Shown here piece by piece: positions 26,605-33,971 of a DNA stretch of 64,000 nucleotides. Below the pieces are notes generated by a model. The model worked only from the letters and a program-made list of their open reading frames with translations. It was not told the origin of the DNA and did no database searches. The stretch is from Tritonibacter multivorans. GTDB taxonomy: Bacteria > Pseudomonadota > Alphaproteobacteria > Rhodobacterales > Rhodobacteraceae. The stretch is taken from the NCBI RefSeq assembly GCF_001458415.1, contig NZ_CYSD01000040.1:24412-88411 (forward strand). Reading direction: 5' to 3'. Each line of letters opens with the position of its first letter. Within the stretch, counting starts at the first letter, position 1. The position numbers and the translations under genes are program-made.

Positions 26605-26628
26605 CAGGCTCAGGTTCAGGCTCAGGTT
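26605..26628. repeat. Perfect 12-bp tandem duplication
   Basis: CAGGCTCAGGTT occurs twice in a row, itself made of near-identical 6-bp units (CAGGYT four times). It sits between the stops of the convergent acyltransferase and sulfotransferase genes. Confidence 0.7.
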
Positions 26629-26633
26629 CTGAC

Positions 26634-27548
26634 TTAGGCGTCGCGCAGCGCCGCGACCTCGGGCCAGTTGGTGATCTGTTCGGAATAGGGCTTGCCGCCG
26701 GACACTTTCTGCAGACGCGGGATGGGGTCGAACTGATCGTCGATCCCCATCAGCGCCGCCATCTGTTCAGACAGCCCGTCGGCAAAGCGGGTGCGGCCGC
26801 TGTCGGCGGGGCTGGTCTCGTCGGGCACAAACAGATCCTCGTAGCAAAGCTCGACAAAATTCTCCTGACCGGCAAAGATGTCCCGGATCACATCATGGGT
26901 GGCATTGATCTGCGCGATCTGCGCTTTCACCGCCTCCGTGTTGATCTCAAAAGGTGCAACCTCCTGAGCGGCCGCCCCCTGATAGCTGTGAAAGGCGCCG
27001 CGCCGTTCGGCGATCTGGCCAGAGGTATAGCGCGCCACAAGATCCTTGCGCGTCAGCAGAACCACCGGCGCCTGCGCCTTTTTCAGCTGGTGAAACAGAT
27101 CGAAATCCGGCCCCGGCATACGCCAGTTTCCCTCAATCAGATGCAGGCTTTCTATTTTCAGGTCAAACAGGCAGCGCATGGCCGGTTTGCGGCGCACAAG
27201 CTGCGCACAGAAGCGGTAAAACTCCCGCTGCATCTGTGTTGGTCGCAGCGGCCAGACCCACAGCACCCCGCGGCTCAGCCATTGGAAGTAGGAATAGTAG
27301 CTTTCTTCGCCCAGCACTTCGCCAAAGGTCAGAACCTGCGGGTGGGTGCCGAGGAAATCCGCAAAAACGGTCGACCCCGAGCGCCCGTAACACAGCAGAA
27401 ACACCCCCCGCCCGTCCATCTGGCGCAGATAGGCCTCGGGCGTGGGGCGGTTGTCAAAGTTCTGTTTGCGGCGGAAGAGCATGTTGTAATAGGGGCGCAG
27501 GGCGCGCAGGCGTTCACGTACAGCTGGAATATGCAGAAGGCTTGTCAT
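26634..27548 (-). CDS. Stf0-type sulfotransferase
   Basis: A 304-residue protein. The P-loop FLLCYGRSGSTVFADFL (about 50-66) and VVLLTRKDLVARY resemble Stf0-family sulfotransferases, which in mycobacteria sulfate trehalose. No signal peptide or membrane segment. The substrate here is inferred to be a sugar of the extracellular polysaccharide, since the gene lies beside PssD/PssE and an acetyltransferase. It is divergent from the pssD gene, with a 259-bp gap that must carry both promoters. One of four sulfotransferase-like genes in the window. Confidence 0.75.
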   Translation of the reverse strand: MTSLLHIPAVRERLRALRPYYNMLFRRKQNFDNRPTPEAYLRQMDGRGVFLLCYGRSGSTVFADFLGTHPQVLTFGEVLGEESYYSYFQWLSRGVLWVWPLRPTQMQREFYRFCAQLVRRKPAMRCLFDLKIESLHLIEGNWRMPGPDFDLFHQLKKAQAPVVLLTRKDLVARYTSGQIAERRGAFHSYQGAAAQEVAPFEINTEAVKAQIAQINATHDVIRDIFAGQENFVELCYEDLFVPDETSPADSGRTRFADGLSEQMAALMGIDDQFDPIPRLQKVSGGKPYSEQITNWPEVAALRDA

Positions 27549-27807
27549 CGTTTCACGCCAATAATTTCCTTAACTGGCCCGATACCATGTGCTGCAAAAG
27601 CGGGCAATCAGAGATGTTCTGTGGTGTGAGCCCGGTCTGCAATTGACGGATTTTTGCCCAAGGATTAGCCCAAGTATGAGCCTAAGTCGTCTCCCGCGTG
27701 GGGGCACACAGGGGTGTCAAACACATGTCGTAAAACGCGTGTTGTAAAATCTGGCCCGCGTCGTAAAACACAAGGGTAGTTCTGGACGGCCAAGGATAGG
27801 GTACCTT

Positions 27808-28299
27808 ATGGATGCGCGCCCCAAACAGATCAGGGTTCTTGCGGTGTCATCAGGGGGCGGCCACTGGAGCGAATTGCGCCGCCTGCGCCCGTCTTGGGCC
27901 GAGGCCGCGGTGAGCTATGCGGTGACCGAGGCGGATTACCGCAAAGAACTGGCCGCAGAGGCCGCTGACACCGGCACCGCCTGCCCCGATTTCTATGTTG
28001 TCACCGACGCCAATGCGACCAATAAGATCCGGCTGATTTTTTCGGCGCTGACCGTGTTGCGCGTGGTGTTGCGGGTGCGCCCGGATGTGGTCATCTCGAC
28101 CGGGGCGGCGCCGGGATATTTTGCCATTCGCTTTGGTAAAATGATGGGGGCCCGGACGATCTGGGTCGACAGTATTGCCAATGCCGAAGAGCTGTCCGTT
28201 TCGGGCAAGCTGGCCCGCAAACACAGCGATCTGTGGCTGACCCAATGGCCGCATCTGGCAGACCAGACCGGCGCGGCCTATGCGGGGACGGTGCTATGA
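27808..28299 (+). CDS. pssD: PssD-like glycosyltransferase half (Alg14 homologue)
   Basis: A 163-residue protein beginning IRVLAVSSGGGHWSELRRL, the Alg14/PssD signature, with DVVISTGAAPGYFAIRFGK and a hydrophobic stretch (IFSALTVLRVVLRV) that can anchor it to the membrane. With its partner PssE it forms a two-chain GT-B enzyme; in rhizobia PssDE transfers a glucuronic acid and in yeast the Alg13/14 pair adds GlcNAc. ATG 27808 follows AGGG by 7 bases. Stop and next start overlap as ATGA, so the pair is tightly coupled. Confidence 0.85.
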   Translation: MDARPKQIRVLAVSSGGGHWSELRRLRPSWAEAAVSYAVTEADYRKELAAEAADTGTACPDFYVVTDANATNKIRLIFSALTVLRVVLRVRPDVVISTGAAPGYFAIRFGKMMGARTIWVDSIANAEELSVSGKLARKHSDLWLTQWPHLADQTGAAYAGTVL

Positions 28300-28790
28300 T
28301 TTTTCTGACCGTTGGCACCCAGCTGCCCTTTGACCGCCTGGTCCAGAGCGTGGACGCCTGGGCCGAAGCCAACCCGTCGGTGCCGGTCTTTGCACAGGTT
28401 GGCGCAGTGGGGCGGCAAGGCTACACGCCGCGCCATATGGACTTTGCCGCCAGCTTGCCCGCGCAGGACTATGACCAGCGCTGCAAGACCGCCCGACTGG
28501 TCATTGCCCATGCGGGAACCGGCAGTTTCATCAAGGCCCTGTCCATGGGCACGCCCCTGTTGGCGATGCCGCGCCGGGCCGAATTTGGCGAGCACCGCAA
28601 TGACCATCAGGTGGCCACGGCCAATCACTTTGCCGGCCGCGACGGGATCTCGATTGTCTCTGATCCGACAGAGCTGGCCCCCGCCATCACCCGCCTTCTT
28701 GCGACCGACGCCGTGGCGCCGATCCTGTCGCCCTATGCCAGCGACGCGCTGCTTGCCAGCATTCGCACCGTTATCTTTGACGAGCAGTAG
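28296..28790 (+). CDS. pssE: PssE-like glycosyltransferase half (Alg13 homologue)
   Basis: A 164-residue protein: MIFLTVGTQLPFDRL (start of the Alg13/PssE domain), LVIAHAGTGSFIKAL, which carries the donor-binding H and G residues, and PRRAEFGEHRNDHQVATA. Together with the preceding PssD it would form the active GT. Overlaps the pssD stop by four bases (ATGA). Donor is probably UDP-glucuronic acid or UDP-HexNAc; UDP-glucose dehydrogenase is encoded at 60405-61571. Confidence 0.88.
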   Translation: MIFLTVGTQLPFDRLVQSVDAWAEANPSVPVFAQVGAVGRQGYTPRHMDFAASLPAQDYDQRCKTARLVIAHAGTGSFIKALSMGTPLLAMPRRAEFGEHRNDHQVATANHFAGRDGISIVSDPTELAPAITRLLATDAVAPILSPYASDALLASIRTVIFDEQ

Positions 28791-28793
28791 CAG

Positions 28794-29645
28794 ATGACCC
28801 CCTCTCCCGTTCTCTCCGTCATCATCCCCGCCAACAATGAAAGCGGCTATATTGGCCCCTGTCTGGCGGCGGTGGCGGCGCAGCAGCTGGGTGCTTTGCC
28901 CCCTCACAGCTGCGAGGTGATCGTGGCCGCCAATGCCTGCAGCGACACGACGGTCGCGGAAACAGAGGCCGAGCGGGCGGCGCTGGAGGCGGCGGGATGG
29001 GCCTTGCATGTTCTCGATCTTGAAACCCCCGGCAAGCTCAATGCGCTCAATACCGCCGAAGCCCGGGCGGCGGGGCGGATCCTGATCTACCTCGATGCCG
29101 ATGTCATAATTGAGCCCGAGATGATCGCCGCCTTGGTGGGGGCGCTCGACACCGATGCGCCGCGCTATGCCAGCGGCCATCTGCGCGTCGCCCCCGCCCG
29201 CAGCTGGGTCACCCGGCAGTTTGCCCGCACCTGGCAGGAACTGCCCTTTATGAAAACCAATGTGCAGGGGGCGGGGCTGTTTGCGGTCAATGAACAGGGC
29301 CGCAAACGCTGGGACGCTTTTCCGGATATTATTGCCGATGATGCCTATGTGCGGCTGATGTTTGCCCCCGACGAACGGATCAAGGTAGAGGCGACCTATA
29401 TCTGGCCCATGGTCGAAGGGTTTTCTGCGCTGGCCAAGGTGCGCCGCCGTCAGGACGCCGGCGTGCGCCAGCTCGAGGCAGAGTTTCCGCAGATCATGCA
29501 AAACGAGTCCAAACCGCCCATGGGCCTGTCCGACCACCTGAGCCTGCTGCTGCGCCTGCGGCTGAGCTATGTGGTTTATGTCGGTGTCATGCTGGCGGTG
29601 AAATTCGGCGGCCGCAGCGCCACCGCCTGGACCCGCGGGCGCTGA
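28794..29645 (+). CDS. Glycosyltransferase family 2
   Basis: A 283-residue GT-A protein: VLSVIIPANNESGYIGPCL at the start, VIVAANACSDTT, LIYLDADVIIEPEM (the DxD-type motif), and a QGAGLFAVN/ADDAYVRLMF region typical of acceptor-side segments. The final 25 residues are hydrophobic and may be a membrane anchor. It follows pssE by three bases, so it probably forms one operon with pssD and pssE and adds the next sugar. Specificity unknown. Confidence 0.82.
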   Translation: MTPSPVLSVIIPANNESGYIGPCLAAVAAQQLGALPPHSCEVIVAANACSDTTVAETEAERAALEAAGWALHVLDLETPGKLNALNTAEARAAGRILIYLDADVIIEPEMIAALVGALDTDAPRYASGHLRVAPARSWVTRQFARTWQELPFMKTNVQGAGLFAVNEQGRKRWDAFPDIIADDAYVRLMFAPDERIKVEATYIWPMVEGFSALAKVRRRQDAGVRQLEAEFPQIMQNESKPPMGLSDHLSLLLRLRLSYVVYVGVMLAVKFGGRSATAWTRGR

Positions 29646-29657
29646 ACGGACAGGCCA

Positions 29658-29699
29658 CAGGCCCCGTTTTCAGAACAGGCCCCGTTTTCAGAACAGGCC
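29658..29699. repeat. 18-bp perfect tandem repeat
   Basis: CAGGCCCCGTTTTCAGAA is repeated head to tail at 29658-29675 and 29676-29693, followed by a partial third copy (CAGGCC). It lies between the stop of the GT2 gene and the spike-base gene; the rest of that 187-bp gap shows no other clear signal. Confidence 0.75.
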
Positions 29700-29832
29700 A
29701 CGCGCACCAGACCCCTTATGCATGCGGCCCCGCACGCAACAGGCAGCGCACGCCCCCTTATGCCTTCCTAGATCAATTTCATTTTTTATAGGCCCTCAAT
29801 TGAACGCCTTGTTGCACATTGAGGAGTTAGAA

Positions 29833-30093
29833 ATGAGCGATCCTTTTGCAGGCCATCAGCCCGGACTGAGCGCCCCCGCGACCCGCCTTCTCCCCATCAC
29901 ACCGGATGACGCGACCGACCTGTCGGTGTTTGTCAGAGGGCTCTGCGTGACCACATCCGGCATGGTGCAGGTCACCACCGTCGAAGATACAACAGCCACC
30001 GTCTATGTCGCGGCGGGCGCGCCTTTGCCGGTGCGCATCAAGCGGGTCTGGGCCACGGGCACGGATGCGGACGGTCTTGTGGGGCTGGTCTGA
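29833..30093 (+). CDS. Head-spike base protein, RCAP_Rcc01079-like
   Basis: An 86-residue protein, MSDPFAGHQPGLSAPATRLL..., with the pattern DPFAxxxPxLSAPA, ITPDDATDLS, GMVQVTT, VAAGAPLPVRIKRVWATGT, which I recognise as the small spike-base family named after R. capsulatus rcc01079. In that organism it and the next gene form the GTA head spikes that bind the recipient capsule. GAGGAG lies 7 bases before the ATG. The following gene starts by a TGATG overlap, so the two are expressed together. The surrounding window has no other capsid genes. Confidence 0.75.
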   Translation: MSDPFAGHQPGLSAPATRLLPITPDDATDLSVFVRGLCVTTSGMVQVTTVEDTTATVYVAAGAPLPVRIKRVWATGTDADGLVGLV

Positions 30094-32519
30094 TGGTGGG
30101 TCTTGCCTTGGGCCTGGCGCTGGATGGGGTCTCTGGCGCCGCTTTGGGGCCAGAAACCCCGCCAGCCCCCCCGACACCGGTCACAACTGTTCAATCGGTC
30201 GCTCTGACCCCGCTGACCCATGACCGCTGGGTCTATGATGTGGGCGCGGCGCGTGGGCTGAACGCGGCGCAGTTGCCGGTTTCTGGCTCTGCGGTGGGCG
30301 AAGGCGCAGTGGTGCTGGCCCGGGCCGTGCGCGCCGACACCGGTGTGCCGGTGACCAACTATGCCGAAATTGCCACGGTGGCGGGCGGCGTCTTTGCCGG
30401 CGCTGTCACCTGCCCCAAGTCCCCCCATGACCTGCGCATTGAGGTCTTGCAGGCGGATGGCTCCACTGTCCTGAGTGCTGCGGATCGCCGCTATGTGGCG
30501 GGTCACAGGATCGCCGTCTGGGGGCAGAGCTGGTATGCGGGTCTGTTTGGTTTCCGCGAAGAGGTGGCCTTTGATCAGACGCAGCCTGGGGCGGTCTATT
30601 CCGTGGCCAATGCCAATACCCTGCAGATCATTGGCCAGAAGGTGGACGCCACGCTGCCCACCACACCGGACCCGCGCCGCCTGTTTGTGCAGAACGACGC
30701 TTTGGTCAATGACGCCACCGTGCGCTTTGCCAACTCTTTGAACGCAGTCGCCCCAAATGACCGCTTCTGCATTGTGGTGCATGCGCGCGGGGCCACCGGG
30801 CTTGTGGATCTGATGGATGACAGCGCCAGCGCCGCAACCGAGCGCGACTGGACGCTTGACGATGCCCCCGTGCATGCCTTTGCCGCCGCCGATGGGGCCG
30901 CTGTGGGGGCGGTGATGGTGGACTGGTATCACAATCTTACCACCACCCATCGCGACAATGCCGATCTGCTGCATCTGTTTGTCTTCTCGACCCTGGCAGA
31001 TGGCACGCCGCGTCAGACCACGCAGGCAGCGGGGAGCGCGCAGAGCTTTGTCGGGGTGGAAGACACCTATGCTTTTGATCGGTCGCTGGCGGATATTTAC
31101 GACTGGTCTGAGGTGCGCCTGATCCTCAATGGCCCCAACCGGCACGAACTGGCCACCATCGACTACAACGGTCAGCCCGGCGGGCCAGACACGGCCTGGA
31201 CCTACAAATCGCCGCCGCAGCCCATGTCGATGGCCGATGTTGGATTTGCTCCGGTGCCGGCCGCGCTGGGTCGTGAACAGGTGCGCCTGGCCTATGACCT
31301 CTTGGCGCAACACCCGGCGGTGGTCACACGCGGCCTTCAGGGCAACCATATTTTCTGTGGCGGCGGCGATGAACAGCACCCGGAGGTGACCTATAATGGG
31401 TCCGAGGATGGAGACGCGGAGTTCGAGCGCTACACCTCTTATGCGCTGCTCGAGGGGTTGGGCATGGTGGGCGACGTGGTGTCTGCGGATCAGCCCCGCC
31501 TGGCGTCCGCGACCTACGCCAGCACGCATATCGAAGTGGCCTTTGAAACCGCGGCAGGCCCGGTTGATATCACCACCACCCGGCTTGCCCGTGGCGAGGC
31601 CCAGGACCCCAGCCGCCCGGCGCATCAGACGCAGGTGATGGGCTTTGAGGTGGCAGGCCTGCCGGTGGCGCAGGCGGATGTGGTCAATGGCCGCGTCCAT
31701 ATTGGCCCGCTGGGGGGCGCACCTACGGTCACGCTGAATGATTTCGGCCTGCAGTTCGGGCGCGGGATTGGGGCCGGGCAATTGGGCCATATTGAGGATC
31801 TGACCTTGCAGGCGTGGAAGGAGTTTCCCGGCTGGGCCAAGCCCGGCCTGCCTGCCAATGCCGAAGGCGCGCGGATTGTCCCTGCATCGGTCCCGGCGCG
31901 GTTTGACCAGATCACGGTGAACAACCCGCTTGATGTGGCCCCCGGCGTTTCTGTGCGCAGCGATGTGACCAGCGCGTTCCGATCCCCCGGCACCCTGTCT
32001 GCGATCCTGTTTGGGCGCTATTCCAACGATCAGGCCATTCTCCCCCGGGGCACCATTGAATTCCGGGGGGCTGTGCCGGATCAGGCCGATACCGAATTTG
32101 GCAACTACCTGTTTCAATTGTCGTCTTCCATTTCCATCCGGATCGATACGCGGCCAACCAAGCGGCAGACGATTGCCTCGGGGGGGGGGCTGACGCTGTT
32201 GCGCTCTGCCAACCTGTCTTATGTGCCGGATACGCTCAGCACCTTCCGGGTGTCTTGGGATGCGGTGGCGGGCCGCTGCTGGCTGGATGTGGAGGGGGTC
32301 AGGATCTCGGAGGCCTATTCTGGCGCAGGGGAAGAGATGAATGATCTTGCGGTGATGAATTTTGCCGCCCGCGCAGGCCTGCAGATGGCCTGGTTCAAGA
32401 TGTGGGATGCTGCAACCGGGGACGGTGGCGCGCCGACAGATGTACCTTTTCTTACAGTATCGGGCGGGCCGGGCTACACCAACCTTCATCCCTGGCGGGT
32501 CGGCGGCGCCTTTACCTGA
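30093..32519 (+). CDS. Large SGNH/GQS-type protein, probable spike fibre
   Basis: An 808-residue protein with no signal peptide. After a Gly/Pro linker (20-50) come beta-rich N-terminal domains. HRIAVWGQSWYAG at about 137 contains the GQS block seen in SGNH/sialate-esterase proteins and the central region keeps the SGNH-like strand pattern (LQGNHIFCGGGDEQHP). The C-terminal third, rich in beta strands (LEDLTL-like, WLDVEGVRI), resembles a laminin-G-type carbohydrate-binding fold. It starts one base inside the spike-base stop. I infer a receptor-binding and possibly sugar-modifying spike. A G10 run at 32180-32189 codes for part of SGGGLT. Confidence 0.6.
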   Translation: MVGLALGLALDGVSGAALGPETPPAPPTPVTTVQSVALTPLTHDRWVYDVGAARGLNAAQLPVSGSAVGEGAVVLARAVRADTGVPVTNYAEIATVAGGVFAGAVTCPKSPHDLRIEVLQADGSTVLSAADRRYVAGHRIAVWGQSWYAGLFGFREEVAFDQTQPGAVYSVANANTLQIIGQKVDATLPTTPDPRRLFVQNDALVNDATVRFANSLNAVAPNDRFCIVVHARGATGLVDLMDDSASAATERDWTLDDAPVHAFAAADGAAVGAVMVDWYHNLTTTHRDNADLLHLFVFSTLADGTPRQTTQAAGSAQSFVGVEDTYAFDRSLADIYDWSEVRLILNGPNRHELATIDYNGQPGGPDTAWTYKSPPQPMSMADVGFAPVPAALGREQVRLAYDLLAQHPAVVTRGLQGNHIFCGGGDEQHPEVTYNGSEDGDAEFERYTSYALLEGLGMVGDVVSADQPRLASATYASTHIEVAFETAAGPVDITTTRLARGEAQDPSRPAHQTQVMGFEVAGLPVAQADVVNGRVHIGPLGGAPTVTLNDFGLQFGRGIGAGQLGHIEDLTLQAWKEFPGWAKPGLPANAEGARIVPASVPARFDQITVNNPLDVAPGVSVRSDVTSAFRSPGTLSAILFGRYSNDQAILPRGTIEFRGAVPDQADTEFGNYLFQLSSSISIRIDTRPTKRQTIASGGGLTLLRSANLSYVPDTLSTFRVSWDAVAGRCWLDVEGVRISEAYSGAGEEMNDLAVMNFAARAGLQMAWFKMWDAATGDGGAPTDVPFLTVSGGPGYTNLHPWRVGGAFT

Positions 32520-32582
32520 TCGATTCTGTCACCCCCGCGCGCATAGGGTTGCGCCATAATAGGTTGGGGTGGAAACAATCCC

Positions 32583-32647
32583 GGCGCTGTGCGTTGTTTT
32601 GGCTTGGTTTCGCAAACGAAGCTGCCAAAAAGGCTGCGCACAGCGCC
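32583..32647 (+). other. 65-nt nested inverted repeat (long stem-loop)
   Basis: Three nested perfect repeats share one axis: GGCGCTGTGCG/CGCACAGCGCC (32583-32593, 32637-32647), TTTTGGC/GCCAAAA (32597-32603, 32624-32630) and TTCG/CGAA (32609-32612, 32617-32620). The structure lies 64 bp after the fibre gene and 106 bp before the first VPLPA gene. It may be a terminator, processing site or leader element; there is no T-run immediately downstream. Nothing else recognisable was seen in this 234-bp gap except AT-rich promoter-like sequence at about 32660-32700. Confidence 0.6.
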
Positions 32648-32753
32648 ACACCGCCGAAGTTTTCTTCTTATTTTCTGATAAAATTAATGAAATGTGTTGG
32701 AAACACTTGCAGGGTCGCGTACACACGAATTGGATTTTCGGGATAGGTGATTA

Positions 32754-33239
32754 ATGTACGGTAAAATGAAAACAACAGTTGCAGCAGCAGCTCTTGCTTT
32801 GCTCCCTGGTATCGCATCCGCTTTGTCCTTCGCTGGCACAGTGGCTCCTGGCTCCACTTACAACGTGACCGACCCGCAGGGTCAGCTCGTTGCAGTGGGT
32901 ATTGCGGATGAGGTCGGCGGAAGCTTCTCCTTTGACGTGACCAACAATGGCGCGTCCACATGGAACTTCACCTTCGGTGACACGTTCCTCAACAACAGCC
33001 TGCCTGGCGCGACCTTCTCTATGGGTAGCGTTGTGGGCGCAACCGGTCCGTTCTCCGTGGCACTGGCTGCAGGTGAAACGCAAACTCTGACCGTGTTCTA
33101 CGATGATGTGGTTCGCGGCGATGTTCTGGGCGCACGCTTCTCTGCGGTTCCGCTCCCGGCTGGCGTTCTCCTGATGCTGAGCGCCCTGGGCGGTCTGGCT
33201 GTCATGGGCCGCCGTCGCAACTCTGCGACTGCAGCTTAA
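32754..33239 (+). CDS. VPLPA-CTERM exosortase substrate, small surface protein
   Basis: A 161-residue exported protein. It has an N-terminal signal peptide (KMKTTVAAAALALLPGIASA) and a C-terminal sorting signal: VPLPAGVLLMLSALGGLAVM, a hydrophobic span, then a basic tail (GRRRNSATAA). This is the tripartite VPLPA-CTERM signal processed by exosortase D. The middle is a beta domain with a GATGPFSVALAAGETQTLTV segment. The gene precedes a paralogue and a terminator separates them. ATG 32754 follows GGATAGGTGA; ATG 32766 is also possible. Function of the mature protein, perhaps biofilm or matrix, is unknown. Confidence 0.82.
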   Translation: MYGKMKTTVAAAALALLPGIASALSFAGTVAPGSTYNVTDPQGQLVAVGIADEVGGSFSFDVTNNGASTWNFTFGDTFLNNSLPGATFSMGSVVGATGPFSVALAAGETQTLTVFYDDVVRGDVLGARFSAVPLPAGVLLMLSALGGLAVMGRRRNSATAA

Positions 33240-33251
33240 TATTTTATAGGG

Positions 33252-33291
33252 CTCCGCAGGTTAAATCCGCCTGCGGAGTCTCTGTATTTTT
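33252..33291 (+). terminator. Intrinsic terminator between the two CTERM genes
   Basis: CTCCGCAGG (33252-33260) pairs with CCTGCGGAG (33270-33278); the tail TCTCTGTATTTTT follows. It separates the two VPLPA-type genes, so the second would depend on read-through or its own promoter. Confidence 0.8.
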
Positions 33292-33315
33292 GGTGTACTT
33301 ATAGGGAGCAATGTA

Positions 33316-33879
33316 ATGCTCAAAGTTCTAAAGTCTTGTATTTTAGCAGTTAGCCTTATTGCAGCTCCTCTGGCCGCCAATGCGCTGGCCGTGCCGAGCA
33401 GCTCTTCCTTGCCGGACACACGCCTTGTTGCGCATCCAGCCTCTCTGCAGAATGGGGATACCTATAATCTCTCTGATGGGAATGAGGCACTGTTTCTGTT
33501 GGGGCTGCGTACTCCGCGCACCCGCGCTGGGTCTTTCACATTGACCATTGTGAACGATTTTGTGCATGCCGGCACATTTGAGTTCGGCAACAATTTCTTT
33601 GTGAACACGCTGAACAATGCGACCTTCTCTCTGGGCACCGACATTGTAAGTGCGACAGGTCCGTTCTCTCTGGTGATGGATCCGGGCGAAACGCTGGTCT
33701 TCACGCTGGAGCATGATGCGACATTCTTCGCGACCGGTATCCTGTCATCCTTCAGCTCGACCACCACAGTGCCGCTGCCACCGGCCATGCTGCTGCTGTT
33801 GTCTGCGATCGGCGCAGGCTGGGCCGTGCGGCGTCGGGCGCGCAAGTCTGAAGACGCCACCGCGCTTCAGGCCGCGTAA
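33316..33879 (+). CDS. VPLPP-CTERM exosortase substrate, paralogue of the preceding gene
   Basis: A 187-residue protein with a signal peptide (ending ALAAN near 21) and a C-terminal VPLPPAMLLLLSAIGAGWAV hydrophobic signal followed by an RRRARK tail. The body shares with its neighbour the block FxNxLxxATFSxG...ATGPFS...GETLVFTL, so the two arose by duplication. Probably sorted by the exosortase D encoded 9 kb downstream. A ribosome-binding site (AGGGAGC) lies 5-6 bases before the ATG. A bidirectional terminator follows. Confidence 0.8.
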   Translation: MLKVLKSCILAVSLIAAPLAANALAVPSSSSLPDTRLVAHPASLQNGDTYNLSDGNEALFLLGLRTPRTRAGSFTLTIVNDFVHAGTFEFGNNFFVNTLNNATFSLGTDIVSATGPFSLVMDPGETLVFTLEHDATFFATGILSSFSSTTTVPLPPAMLLLLSAIGAGWAVRRRARKSEDATALQAA

Positions 33880-33903
33880 CGCACCACCCCGAATATCCAA
33901 TAG

Positions 33904-33929
33904 AAAAAACGGCCAATGGCCGTTTTTTT
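33904..33929. terminator. Bidirectional intrinsic terminator
   Basis: A GC-rich core (ACGGCC/GGCCGT) flanked by six A and seven T residues, at the junction of the second CTERM gene and the convergent CpsD-like gene. It can end transcription from both sides. Confidence 0.85.
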
Positions 33930-33971
33930 GTGTCTGGAACATGCCCCGAGAACGCGGGGCGCGCCGGGATC

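Noticed and set aside
30003..32489. An 828-codon open frame on the minus strand
   Set aside because: It is antisense to the spike fibre gene over its whole length, reads as low-complexity His/Arg/Gln/Gly sequence, and has no recognisable motif; in GC-rich DNA the opposite strand often stays open.
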